NCBI GenBank assembly: GCA_032716605.1
Contig: CM064571.1
Coordinates: 18,759,856-18,823,855, forward strand
Length of the DNA stretch: 64,000 nucleotides
Direction: 5' to 3'
From: Paralithodes platypus
Lineage: Eukaryota > Arthropoda > Malacostraca > Decapoda > Lithodidae
Part shown: one piece after another, positions 1 through 10,137 of the stretch
Position numbering within the stretch: the first letter of the stretch is position 1
How the letters are laid out: the number at the start of each line of letters is the position of its first letter
Program-made: the position numbers and the translations under genes
The notes under the pieces: model-generated
Databases searched by the model: none
What the model saw: only the letters and a program-made list of their open reading frames with translations
Told to the model about the DNA's origin: nothing

Positions 1-24
1 CTTGGGGAACAACAACAACAGTTT
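1..24 (+). repeat. 3' tip of a retroelement with (AAC)n tail
   Basis: The window opens with 'tggggaacaacaacaac', which also ends the longer element at 14080-14605. It is probably the tail of a second copy whose body lies outside the window. Confidence 0.4.
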
Positions 25-240
25 AACCCTTTGAGTACCAGCGACGTGTGTTATATTTTATGCTAGCTATATTTAGACGATATTATGCAGCTTAGAAAGG
101 ATCTGTGGTAGGCTAAATGGTTGGTTGAGATAGTTTGAAGCCTTATTATGGCTAGAGGTCCTTCCTAAGCTGAATAAAATTGTCTAATAGTTGCCATAAT
201 ATGATGAAAAAAAGGACGTCCCTGGTACTGTACGGGTTAA
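22..240. mobile_element. Family B foldback MITE (piggyBac-like)
   Basis: The element starts 'ttaaccctttgagtacc' and ends 'ggtactgtacgggttaa'. The arms are imperfect inverted copies ('tagacgatattatgcagctta' region against 'aagctgaataaaattgtcta' region). TTAA ends followed by CCC are typical of piggyBac-type non-autonomous elements. No coding capacity is seen. Confidence 0.6.
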
Positions 241-265
241 TGATAATGTCGAACGGGTTGGGAGA

Positions 266-420
266 GAGATATTCTGACCAGGATTCGAACCCATTCACTC
301 CAGATATTTTTGAGAGTTAAGCACTGTATCCACTCGACCATGAGCGAGTCGAGTGGATACGGTGCCCAACTCATACCAATTATCTGGAGTGAATGGGTTC
401 GAATCCTGGTCAGCATAATA
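266..420 (+). repeat. tRNA-derived palindromic hairpin element, copy 1
   Basis: The left arm carries 'ggattcgaaccc' and the right arm its complement 'gggttcgaatcc', a tRNA B-box. An inner palindrome built on 'gtatccactcga' closes the hairpin. It is the same family as 2899-3062 and 26620-26778; the outer right arm is lost here. Confidence 0.6.
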
Positions 421-447
421 ACAGTTAAAAGGAAAATGTTTTTATTT

Positions 448-735
448 TTTATTATAGGGTATTTTTCCTGGACTCCCTTCTCCCTCATGTTTAGCCCCAA
501 TAATGTTTTAGATTGTAATACGTTCGATCTGTTAGTTTGAGTATTTACAGACCTTTCACTCCATTTCTGTGTCAATTTTAAGACCTTTCATGCCTTTTAG
601 GTGGCGATTATTTTCTGGCGAGCAATAGCAAGCCTGCATTTTAGGTTGCCAAAATATTTACAAATGTATCTGGAAGGAGGGTCTAAGGGGTGTTTCTTTA
701 ATCTTCATAGAGGTCTAGGGAGCACACAAAAACAT
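448..735 (-). mobile_element. Family A TTAA MITE, degraded copy
   Basis: In reverse orientation it carries the family A landmarks: 'ccttctccctcatgtttagc', 'acctttcatgcc', 'ggcgagcaatagcaagcctg' and a final 'gaggtctagggagcacac'. Both termini have decayed. Confidence 0.6.
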
Positions 736-804
736 AAAAAAAGAGGAGTTTAAAGAAGGTATGGAAAGGGTAATTAAAGTGTCCATAATAATACACCCTT
801 AGAG

Positions 805-1335
805 AGGTATATTGGTAGTAATAAGCTCATCTAATATATGGATAGAAAGGTAAATCACTCTTTATGATTTTATATAAGAAACATTGGTAATAATAAACCC
901 ATCTATTATAAGGATAGGAAGGTAAATCACTCTATACGATTTTATATAAGAAACATTGGTAATAGTATAATAAACCCATCTATTTTAAGGATAGGAAGGT
1001 AAATCACTCTATACGATTTTATGTAAGAAACATTTGTAATACTATAATAAACCCATCTATTTTTATAAAGATAGAAAGGTAAATCCACTCTCAGTATAAT
1101 TTTATATATGATACATTGGTAATCATAAACCCATTTAATATAAGGATAGGGAGGTAAATCCACTCTCAGTATAATTTTATATAAGATACATTGGTAATCA
1201 TAAGCCCATTTAATATAAGGATAGGGAGGTAAATCCACTCTCAGTATGATTTTATTTAAGATACTTTGGTAATAATAAACCTATCTATTATAGGGATAGC
1301 AAGGTATATCACTCACAGTATTGTTGTATATATAT
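805..1335. repeat. Minisatellite, 72-83 bp unit, about 7 copies
   Basis: Units contain 'acattggtaat', 'aaacccatctatt', 'aggataggaaggtaaatc' and 'gattttatataaga'. Unit starts near 881, 953, 1030, 1113, 1188 and 1264 give periods of 72 to 83 bp. Open frames across it are repeat artefacts. Confidence 0.85.
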
Positions 1336-1904
1336 TTTTTTTCTACCAACGTGTTTTTACAGTGATATGAGAGTCCCCCAATATTTTGTTCTTCTAGTAA
1401 AAGTGAAAGGTATCGAAAGTCAACAATAGCATGCATGTAAAAGTATACATTCACCGTTTTTCGCTTGTGTATATATATATTTAGGAGAGGATAAATAATC
1501 ATTCTGGAGCACAGCTAAAAACTAGCTACGATAGTTGGCAAGGTCTGGAAGTGAAGGTGGGAGCCTGGGGGGTGACTTTCATATACCGGTGTGGATGAAA
1601 CTTCTTTATTCTCCATTATTAAAAGTGGTTTACGGTGATGTTTTGGTTTGTATAATGTGCCTTAGTGCTTGTTATCTTCACTTGCTGGGTTGGGATTAAT
1701 GGTTTAGCAGCTGTTTACTTTTTCCGCATAACTAAATGTGTGGATGCAGATTTCTGACGCCCTCATAGAAAACGAGAGCATTTTTTTTACAGAGGATTTC
1801 TCATAGCTCATTTTATCGTGTTCTACAGTATAATGGCGGGTTCACACGAGCGTCCATACCATGGAGGTATGGAGGTATACATCCATACCTCCATGGGCCA
1901 TACG

Positions 1905-2192
1905 ACCTCTTCTGGAGTCTTGCAACACAATCCCACCCCTACGCTGTGCAACTCTCCAACCCAAGAGTGAAACGATATTCCGAATTTTTCTTCTATTCAA
2001 CAGCTGAGCTCTGGAACTCTCTCCCTGAATCCATCTTCCTCCTCATCCTATGACTTAAATTGCTTCAAACTCCGTGTGTCCAGGCATTTTGGCTGGAAAG
2101 TCCCTTGATTTTGGCCCTGTCTCTCTTTCAACTATGGGGGAGGCACTCGCTATAGGCAGTTCTGCCTTTTGCCTCCCTCACTCACAAAAAAA
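1905..2192 (+). mobile_element. LINE 3' end (C-terminal RT tail, 3'UTR, poly-A)
   Basis: A decayed plus-strand frame reads the jockey/CR1-type C-terminal motif E-L-W-N-S-L-P-E-S around 2023-2050, then a stop and a 3'UTR ending in A13. The 3'UTR segment ('ccttgattttggccctg' to 'gccttttgcctccctca') recurs at 30895-30985 and 48818-48930. Confidence 0.6.
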
Positions 2193-2216
2193 AAAAAAAT
2201 TAGATATACTGTATAC

Positions 2217-2217
2217 A

Positions 2218-2285
<68 letters not shown>

Positions 2286-2330
2286 TGTATATATGTACAG
2301 TATATATATACAGTATACTGTATATCAGAA
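2217..2330. repeat. (TA)n microsatellite with TATACAGTATA variants
   Basis: About 35 TA units are followed by imperfect 'atactgtatat' palindromes. It follows directly on the LINE poly-A tail. Confidence 0.95.
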
Positions 2331-2703
2331 TGTCGGTAAAAACCATCTCCGAGACTCCTTGAGTACCCAAGACAAGTTCCCAAGGTGTTTGGGGGTCTAG
2401 AGGGACCCCACAATACAACTGTATTTATAGTGTAGGTTTAAAATACTTAATTGATTTGATAATTTGGATACTAACAAAATATTTAACTTCAGCCTAATTA
2501 AAATACTTAACCATGACTGGAATTTGTGTTTGAAGAAATTGGATATTAGTATTTGTATGGAAATGTTTTCACATGCAATATTTGCTCTACCCGGAACATG
2601 TAGGATATCCCTAGTGAAGAGTTTTCCAGAATATAAGTTTAATGAACAGGTACCGTAGTTAATATTTTCCACACTATGCAGAGTACTGTACCATTCAAGC
2701 TCT

Positions 2704-2890
2704 TTGTTTTCATGTAAAGTATCTCCTTGTAATGAACCGCAAGATCTTTGGGATACCGATACACTACCGGTACTAATTATTCCTAGTAACCTTGCACCTC
2801 TCTCTCCGCTCCAAGGCATCAACTCAGTCACTCCTTTTACTTACCTTTCACCTTTGTCTACACGTGTTATATATCAATTATATACGATTA
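2704..2890. other. Unassigned intergenic stretch
   Basis: Between the (TA)n tract and the hairpin element I see no splice-flanked coding segment and no known repeat. The open frames here show no recognisable protein. Confidence 0.4.
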
Positions 2891-2898
2891 AGTACGAC

Positions 2899-3062
2899 AG
2901 GTTGGGTAAGAGGTATCGTCACCAGGATTCGAACCCACTCACTCCAGGTATATTTGGGAGAGTCGGGCACCGCTCATGGCCGGGTGGTTACGGTGCCCGA
3001 CTCTCCCAAATATACCTGGAGTGAGTGGGTTCGAATCCTGGTGAGGATACCTCTTACCCAAC
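2899..3062 (+). repeat. tRNA-derived palindromic hairpin element, copy 2 (best preserved)
   Basis: Arms of about 72 bp are nearly perfect inverted copies, from 'gttgggtaagaggtat' to 'atacctcttacccaac'. The loop carries 'tggccgggtgg', an A-box of tRNA-Ser/Leu type. The right arm carries the B-box 'ggttcgaatcc'. The right half therefore resembles a tRNA-derived promoter and the left half is its inverted copy. Confidence 0.75.
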
Positions 3063-3080
3063 GTGTCATATTGTTATAAT

Positions 3081-3177
<97 letters not shown>

Positions 3178-3180
3178 ACA
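3081..3180. repeat. (CA)n microsatellite
   Basis: Alternating CA, with a short 'catacatacata' interruption, begins 19 bp after the hairpin element. Confidence 0.97.
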
Positions 3181-3204
3181 CTGATTGATTGAACGTACAG
3201 TCTG

Positions 3205-3545
3205 TTAAGGGGAATGGGCGCTTATATTTGCTTGCATATTTATTTTTCTATATATATATTTTGTAGTTTCCTCCCTAGACCTCCATCAAGCTTTAAAAAA
3301 CACTCCCTAGTCCCCCCTTCTAGATAAATGTGTAAATTTGTCAATAGAATGTGTTCCGGCCAAAGGACGGTTCCTCTTAAAATTGACACCTAAATGGCAC
3401 GAAAGGTCTTTATATCGATACAGAAATAGGACAAAAGGTCTTCCAATCGACAAACTAATACGGCGAACGTCTTAAAATCTCAAGACTAATGGGGCCAAAC
3501 ATGAGGGAGAAGTGGGGCCAGAAAAAACGACCCATCTCCCCTTAA
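3205..3545 (+). mobile_element. Family A TTAA MITE
   Basis: It begins 'ttaaggggaatggg' and ends 'ccatctccccttaa'. Inside are the landmarks 'cctagacctccatcaagctt', 'ttcctcttaaaattgacacc', 'ggcacgaaaggtc' and 'aaacatgagggagaa'. There is no ORF. The TTAA ends suggest a TTAA-targeting transposase. Confidence 0.75.
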
Positions 3546-3601
3546 AACCGTCCAAGGTCCAGCCACAGATCGTTCGACCTCTTACACCGCGACTCATATC
3601 A

Positions 3602-3849
3602 ATACCTTTCTTACCATATGATCACCAAACGGCTACACTGATGGAGAAGGGTTGTGGCGTGGTCCCTTTCTTACCATATGATCACCAAACGGCTACACTG
3701 ATGGAGAAGGGTTGTGGCGTGGTCCCTTTCTTACCATATGATCACCAAACGGCTACACTGATGGAGAAGGGTTGTGGCGTGGCCCCTTTCTTACCATATG
3801 ATCACCAAACGGCTACACTGATGGAGAAGGGTTGTGGCGTGGTCCCTTT
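3602..3849. repeat. 60-bp minisatellite, 4 copies
   Basis: The unit runs from 'cctttcttaccatatgatc' through 'ggagaagggttgtggcgtgg' four times and is almost identical each time, so the expansion is recent. Sixty is divisible by three, which explains the 20-residue repeated open frame. Confidence 0.95.
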
Positions 3850-3884
3850 TTAGCTGTACAGAGGCTTACATTTCATTCCACCTA

Positions 3885-4430
3885 TTTAACCCTTTCTGTA
3901 ACGGTGACGTCTATTTTGTTATATTCTAGCTATATTTAGACGATTTTGTGTAGCTTAAGAAGGATCTGTGATAGTAAAAAGGTTTAACTGATATAGATCG
4001 AAGCCTGTTAAGGGGAGGTATTTAGTTTGTTCCCTACGTTTTCATAAAGCTTAAAATTACACCCCCTAGACCCCCTTTCAAGATAAATTTGTACATTTTT
4101 CGGTAGAAAAATGTCCCAGCCGGAGGCCGATTGCTCTTAAATTACAGGCTCGCTATCGCTCGCCAGGGAAAAATCGACACCTTAATGGCACGAAAGGCCT
4201 TAAAATTGACAGAAATGGGGCAAAATGTCTTAAAATGTCTAAACCAATAGGGCGAACGTCTTAAAATCTCAAAAGCAATGGGGCTAAACATGAAGGAGAA
4301 AGGGGCCCAGAAAAAAATCCCTCAAGTGGAGACCTCCCCTTAATAGGTGGAGGTCCTTCTTAAACTTAATAAATTCGCCTAATAGTTGCTAAAATATAAA
4401 AAAGGACGTCACCGGTATGGTTCCAGTAGG
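3885..4430. mobile_element. Family B MITE split by a family A MITE
   Basis: The left half ('taaccctttctgtaacggtgacg' region) runs up to 4007. The right half ('aggtccttcttaaacttaat' to 'acgtcaccggtatgg') resumes after 4343. The family A copy at 4008-4343 sits between them. Confidence 0.65.
4008..4343 (+). mobile_element. Family A MITE inserted in family B
   Basis: This is a full-length 336-bp copy including both TTAA ends ('ttaaggggaggtattta' ... 'gagacctccccttaa'). Its host is interrupted exactly at TTAA, which supports TTAA as the target site. Confidence 0.75.
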
Positions 4431-4532
4431 CTTGTATATACACCTGGCACGGCTAGCTCAACAAGCCTACATAGCGTTCCACTTGTTTAATAGTCAGGGA
4501 ACTCCGGCACCTTTTTGGTCTCGTGTAACCTT

Positions 4533-4650
4533 ATAGTTAACCCTTTCAGTACCGGTGACGTCCTTTATATTTTATTCTAGCTATACTTAGACGATATTAT
4601 GCAGCTTAGGAAGGATATGTGGCTGTTGTAGGGATTAAATGAGATAGTCT
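4533..4650 (+). mobile_element. Half of a family B MITE
   Basis: 'ttaaccctttcagtaccgg' is followed by 'agacgatattatgcagctta'. Only the left arm is seen before the (AG)n run at 4661-4680. Confidence 0.5.
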
Positions 4651-4925
4651 GTTACCTATGAGAGAGAGAGAGAGAGAGAGCATCACCTTGTAACGTACCC
4701 CTTCAATCTTCTTAACATGACCTTCCTATCCCTAACCCCCCCCCCCCCACCTTCCTCCCCTCTCTCTCCCCTCCCCCCCCTCCCCGCCTCTACTACGCAA
4801 TGGACCATGGTGTACCGTTACCGTACTTTCACTACGGCCTAGGGGGAGAGGAGGGAGGGGGGGGGGGGGAGGGGTGATAGGAGAGGTATAAAACAGTACT
4901 GGTCACGTGATGGGTGGGTGGGTGG

Positions 4926-5292
4926 GGTAAGGGAAGGCAGACCGTTTGTTTGGTCTATTAATTATTATTTATTTGTTTTAGTTGCCTTCCTAGACCTCCA
5001 TCAAGCTTAAAAAAACACCCCATAGACCCCCCTTCAAGATAAATTTGTAAATTTTTCGGTAGAAAAATTTCCCGGCCGAAGGCCGATTCCTCTTAAAATT
5101 GCAAGCTCGCTATCGCTCGCCAGGAAATAATCGACACCTAAATGGCACGAAATGTCTTAAAATTGACAACGAAATGGGGTGAAAGGTGTTAAAATCGCCA
5201 AACTAATGGGCCGAACGTCTTATAATCTTAAAACTAGTGGGGCTAAACATTAGGGAGAAGGGGGTCCAGAAAAACGGTCTTTCTCCCCTTAA
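4926..5292 (+). mobile_element. Family A MITE, 5' end altered
   Basis: It has the full internal landmark order ('ccatcaagctt', 'ggccgaaggccgattcc', 'gctcgctatcgctcgcc', 'aaatggcacgaaa') and ends 'ctccccttaa'. The left terminus is uncertain. Confidence 0.65.
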
Positions 5293-5329
5293 GGAGTAGG
5301 AGGGGGAGGGGGTAATAGGGGAGGTAGAT

Positions 5330-5510
5330 AACTGAACTTGGGTGACCTGGTTTCGATCCCAGCCGAGTCGGACATTTAATGGGTGTGGTAGTACGTCCTA
5401 TCTTTTCTGTACATGCTCGCACCCAGTCGGGGGACACCTCGAAGACGTATACAGACTAATAACACACATAACAAAGCCACTCCAACAGGTTCCTCTCTCT
5501 CCAACACCCC
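5330..5510 (+). repeat. Possible SINE fragment with B-box-like 'ggtttcgatccc'
   Basis: 'ggtgacctggtttcgatccc' resembles a tRNA T-arm and no other tRNA arm is clear. It could be a SINE head or chance. Confidence 0.3.
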
Positions 5511-5699
5511 TTCTCCCCCCTTTACACTCCTCAGAAAAAATTGAAGTAGAAAGTAGCTACGAGGTGCCGTTGTAAAGGCGTATCCCTCAATACCTTCACC
5601 TGACCTGACCTGGGAGGGGGAAGCGATGGGTGGGTGGGAGGTAAGGAGTAGGAGGAGGAGGGGTTGATAGGAGAGGTATAAAACAGAACCGGGGGGGAT

Positions 5700-5960
5700 A
5701 AGGAGTAGATTTGATTTGATTCTTTATTGAGAAAGCATAAATCCATGGGAATACATAATTACACGTCTCACAAGGGCAAAGGTGGTAACACAGTCTTTTA
5801 CCCTACTCATATCATACATGTACAATATAAACACAAACATGAAAACAACATTTAGTAAGTTTTAGAGGGAGGGGTTGATAGGAGAGGTATAAAACAGAAC
5901 GGGGGGGGGGGGATGGGTAGAAGAGGGAGGGGTTGATAGGAGGCATACAATAGAACTGGG
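5700..5960 (-). repeat. Retroelement 3' tail plus degenerate G-rich repeat
   Basis: On the minus strand 'aataaagaatcaaatcaaat' (5709-5730) looks like a polyadenylation signal plus a short tandem tail, as at LINE 3' ends. Around it 'gttgataggagaggtataaaacag' variants recur near 4870, 5665, 5875 and 5930 as a loose G-rich repeat. Confidence 0.35.
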
Positions 5961-6045
5961 GGAGGGGAGGGGGTTGATAGGAAAGGTTGGAGAAAAACTA
6001 GAGACAACAAACAAACACACGTACACCCACATCACTTCCGTTCAA

Positions 6046-6330
6046 TCAAGGGGAGGTTTATGGTTTTTACCTGGACCCCCTTCTCCCTCGTGTTCAGCCC
6101 CGTTACTTTCGAGATTTTATGACGTATGCCCCATTAGTTTGTGGCTATTTTTAGACGTTTCGCCCCCATTTATTTTTTTCAATTTAAGACCTTTCGTGCC
6201 ATTTAGGTGTCACATTTTCCCCCGGCGAGCGATAGCAAGCCTGTAATTTAGTACTAATCGATCTCGATTTTGTTTTTTTGTTTTTTTGTTTTTTGTTTTT
6301 TAAAGCTTGATGGAACTATAGGGCGCACAC
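6046..6330 (-). mobile_element. Family A TTAA MITE, reverse, truncated
   Basis: It starts 'caaggggaggtttatgg' and carries 'ttctccctcgtgttcagcc' and 'ggcgagcgatagcaagcc'. It then breaks into T-rich sequence, with a trace of 'aaagcttgatgg' at the end. Confidence 0.6.
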
Positions 6331-6339
6331 TAAACGAAA

Positions 6340-7310
6340 CAAAACAGGAATAAATAAATAACAAACTATATACAATTAAAACATGCTCACACACACACAC
6401 ACACACCCTCCCTGTATTCAGCTATAAAGGGTAATAAGACACACGAAAGTACTTCCTTTGTTTTAATATACATACAATATTACAGACAAAATAGATGATA
6501 ACAAAAAAGTTAGTTAAATACGTGACATGACTTACAAACTACAGCACCAAAATACAGGCAAAAAATACAGTTCAATTATAGAGATACATTCTACATGTTA
6601 TGTATTTGTTATTTAGTACATTTTAGAACTTTAGTATAATGTCAAAGTACATAATTATTTAGTATTACAGTTTATATTACATTTGAATACAGGCAAAAAT
6701 ACAGTCCAATGATAAAGAAAGGTACGTACATTTTACATATATAATCTGCTGTTTAGTACATTTTAAAATTTCAAAGTACACATTCCGTATTAAATGTTTT
6801 ATTACATATAATTAAATTATGACCCGCATTACTTGTGACAACTTTGATATTTCTTGTATTTTTTATATTCATTTTTTTGTGTCACGTCTTCGATTATATT
6901 TTTTTTCAAACTGTTATTAGATATGTCCATTTATAGTTATATTAGACTTAGCATTAGTTACAGGAAGCATAAGTAGCATAGAGATAATTGTTTTGTAACT
7001 TGTAACTTGATCTTTTGTGAGTAACCCCCAACATTACAACTGCAATGGGTCCTTAATATTTAAAGGATTAGCTTCTAGCATAGTGAATGATCGATGACAA
7101 GTTAGCTATTATACCGGTACTCTTAGTAATATCATTAATACAATAGTTAGCCATTGTTTCGTTTCTAGATGCGATACGTCAATATTTGTTTAAACCCTTG
7201 AGGAATATGACGCGTTTTCACAGTTTATTCTGACTATGAGTTGACGATTGCATCTCTATTACACCATCTATTAATATCGTTCAGTGAGTTGCATTATTTC
7301 TACTTTACAT
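6340..7310. other. AT-rich gene-free stretch
   Basis: A very AT-rich intergenic segment contains a loose duplication around 'aaaatacagtccaat' near 6550 and 6690. I see no coding exon, tRNA or known repeat. Confidence 0.5.
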
Positions 7311-7502
7311 TATTAGTAAGCATAAATACTATAATTAAGTATTGACCCATTGTAATATATTAGTAAGCATAAATACTATAATTAAGTATTGACCCATTGT
7401 AATATATTAGTAAGCATAAATACTATAATTAAGTATTGACCCATTGTAATATATTAGTAAGCATAAATACTATAATTAAGTATTGACCCATTGTAATATA
7501 TT
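7311..7502. repeat. 47-bp minisatellite, 4 copies
   Basis: The unit 'attagtaagcataaatact...' repeats with 'cataaatact' at 7321, 7368, 7415 and 7462. The copies are identical. Confidence 0.95.
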
Positions 7503-7708
7503 AGCTGGAATAATATATAGTTTTCTATAGTATATTATCCGAATATATAATGTTAAGCAGTTATAAAAAGATTACATTAAAGTTATAATATATAATATGT
7601 AAATAATATATAGTTAATATATAATTATATTAATTATTTATATTAATTAAGTTAGCAAATACATTAAGCTTTACATAAAAGATGACTATTATCCAACTAC
7701 ATTAAAAC

Positions 7709-7936
<228 letters not shown>

Positions 7937-8140
7937 CAATATATATAAGTACTATTGGTTCAGGGAAACTGTTTGCATTTTCAGATTAAAAACAAAACAA
8001 ATGTTCAGATAAATATATTAAATTCAAAGTTGGAGGCGCCTTACGCAAGGTTGCGCTTTGCCAAGGTATTCATCTCCAAATCTTTGGAGCCTATGGTGGT
8101 TGACTCGGGTGAGTTATTCAGCCTGGTACACAGGAGCTAC

Positions 8141-8144
<4 letters not shown>

Positions 8145-8180
<36 letters not shown>
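8145..8180. repeat. (A)36 homopolymer
   Basis: An uninterrupted A run. It may be a retroelement tail, but I do not recognise the sequence upstream. Confidence 0.9.
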
Positions 8181-8184
<4 letters not shown>

Positions 8185-8535
8185 TAACGGCCCATCCAGG
8201 AAAATATACTGTGGTACCCTGGATAATATGTGTAGTCCATTCATTATAGGTAGGCCAGACATTGTTACCCCTAAACTCTTTAACTACAAAAGGGCTAGAG
8301 CAAATAGGCTGTACATTTTTACACGTATTCCCTGGCTGACTCTTTCCAAAGGGTGAAAGTATTAGCGTCATTACTCTAGTCGTGAGTCGTCTATATGATC
8401 TGTGCCTCATGAATATTTTTTCCTCTCACTTAAACAGGAGGCTACCATAGCGTGGTTGGGAATATAAAAATGATTAAATTAATATTCAGTATTCGAGAAT
8501 GAATAATAAGTCGTAGGCGTGTGCATAAACCTTTA

Positions 8536-8640
8536 ACCGTCTTGGTGGTGTAATGGTTAGAGTTTAAAAATCTGTGTGTGATAACCCAGGTTCGAATCCC
8601 GGTGGTGTTGTGGTGAAATTAATACAAATATGGATTACAG
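8536..8640 (+). mobile_element. tRNA-derived SINE
   Basis: 'tggtggtgtaatggttag' matches a tRNA A-box and 'ggttcgaatcc' at about 8590 a B-box, about 45 bp apart. The acceptor stem does not fold cleanly, so this is a SINE head and not a working tRNA gene. Confidence 0.6.
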
Positions 8641-8670
8641 AGATTAGGGGTGAAGAATTTTGGCCTACCA

Positions 8671-9005
8671 TTAAGGGGAGGTTTCCACTTGAGGGATTTT
8701 TTTCGAACTTCCTTCTCCCTCATGTTTAGCCCCATTGCTTTTGAGATTTTAAGACGTTTGCCCCATTAGTTTGACGATTTTAATAACTTTCGCCCCATTT
8801 CTGTCAATTTTAAGACCTTTCGTGCCATTTAGGTGTCAATTTTTTCCTGGCAAGCGATAGCGAGCCTGTAACTTAAGAGGAATCGGCCTTTGGCCAGGAA
8901 ATTTTTCTACCGAAAAATTTACATATTTATCTTGAAAGGGGGTCTAGGGGATGTAATTTTAAGCTTGATGGAGGTCTAAGTAACACACTAGAAACCTCCA
9001 CTTAT
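8671..9005 (-). mobile_element. Family A TTAA MITE, reverse, near full length
   Basis: It starts 'ttaaggggaggtttccac' and contains 'ccctcatgtttagcccc', 'aagcgatagcgagcctg' and 'aagcttgatggaggtcta'. The right end has mutated to 'cctccacttat'. Confidence 0.7.
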
Positions 9006-9175
9006 GAAGAGGCCTAGATGGCAGTGTTGTGGCTGGCAGTGTTGTCTTAGTAATAGTCTTACTATTTTAACACTGATGGCACTTTCATTGTACTTGAGTC
9101 CATTAACTATCTCAATTTTAAGACATGGCACTGCAAAATATAAGTATTAGATGTATACTCGAGGAAAAGACACCA

Positions 9176-9394
9176 GTCATTTAGGTGTCGATTTTTTCCT
9201 GGCGAGAGATAGCAAGCCTGAAAATTAAGAGAAACTGGCCGAATTTTTGTACCAGTATCGAAAAATGTACAAATTTATCTTGAAGGAGGGTCTTGGGCGG
9301 GTGTTTTTTGAGCTTGATAGAAATCTAAGGAGGACACTAAAAATAATAAAAAAAGATACATAAATGAGCAAATAAATACGCCCATCCCCCCTTA
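9176..9394 (-). mobile_element. Family A MITE, 5'-truncated, reverse
   Basis: It runs from 'catttaggtgtcgattttt' to 'ccatccccccttaa'. About one third of the element is missing at its start. Confidence 0.6.
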
Positions 9395-10137
9395 ATTTGT
9401 AGCATGTCGTAGGGGCTGGAAATAAATGTTTATACAGTATACTATATATTGACAAGGATACACATAATCAAACTAACAAGATCATAGGAAAAGAGTGTCT
9501 CATTATACAATATATATATACCCTAGTGATATTGGAGTGAAGAAAGTGAATCAAGAACGATTTCAAATATTATAAATAATATATAATACAAGAGCTAACA
9601 GAAAGTAGGTGAGATAAAGATGTATTTTGAAATAATAGAAACAGATAACAAATAGAAAATCGTTATGTAATTGGAAATTTTAGGATAAGTAGAATATTTT
9701 TAGTTTGTGGGGACACTGGAGATTAGAGCAACAGAACAGAAACAATTGTTTTAAGAAAACAAATGCTGTAATAATTTTTGTAACAATACAGAAAATCTAT
9801 GATAACATATTCACATTTTAGAATATTACTTTTGGAAGTAGAGTATGTTACAGAAGTATGAATGGAATTTAATAGAAGTCAATTTTAGAAAATACATTAT
9901 ATTAAATTTTTTTTTTTTTAAAGTTGAGTAATAATATGAATGATTCATTCGTAGGAACAGAATCAAATAAATACGAAATAAGAATACGAATGTCAGTAAA
10001 GTTAAATACAAAAAATAAGGAGTAATTTAGATTGAATTAGAGGCGAAAGTGAGAAACGAACATAAAAGTAGTGAGATTTCCGTTTGGTACTGAAATAAAG
10101 TAGTCAGTACATCCGATGTTCCTGATTAAACGCTTGC
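9395..10137. other. 3' flank and possible 3'UTR of the fasciclin gene
   Basis: AT-rich sequence follows the stop codon (minus strand). A minus-strand ATTAAA at 9873-9868, about 265 bp past the stop, could be a weak polyadenylation signal. I found no canonical AATAAA close by. Confidence 0.3.

Noticed and set aside
3512..3853. 113-codon frame with four 20-residue repeats
   Set aside because: It arises from the 60-bp minisatellite plus the end of a family A MITE.
8536..8612. tRNA gene with A-box and B-box
   Set aside because: The acceptor stem does not pair well and the body continues into SINE-like sequence. Related heads recur across the window.
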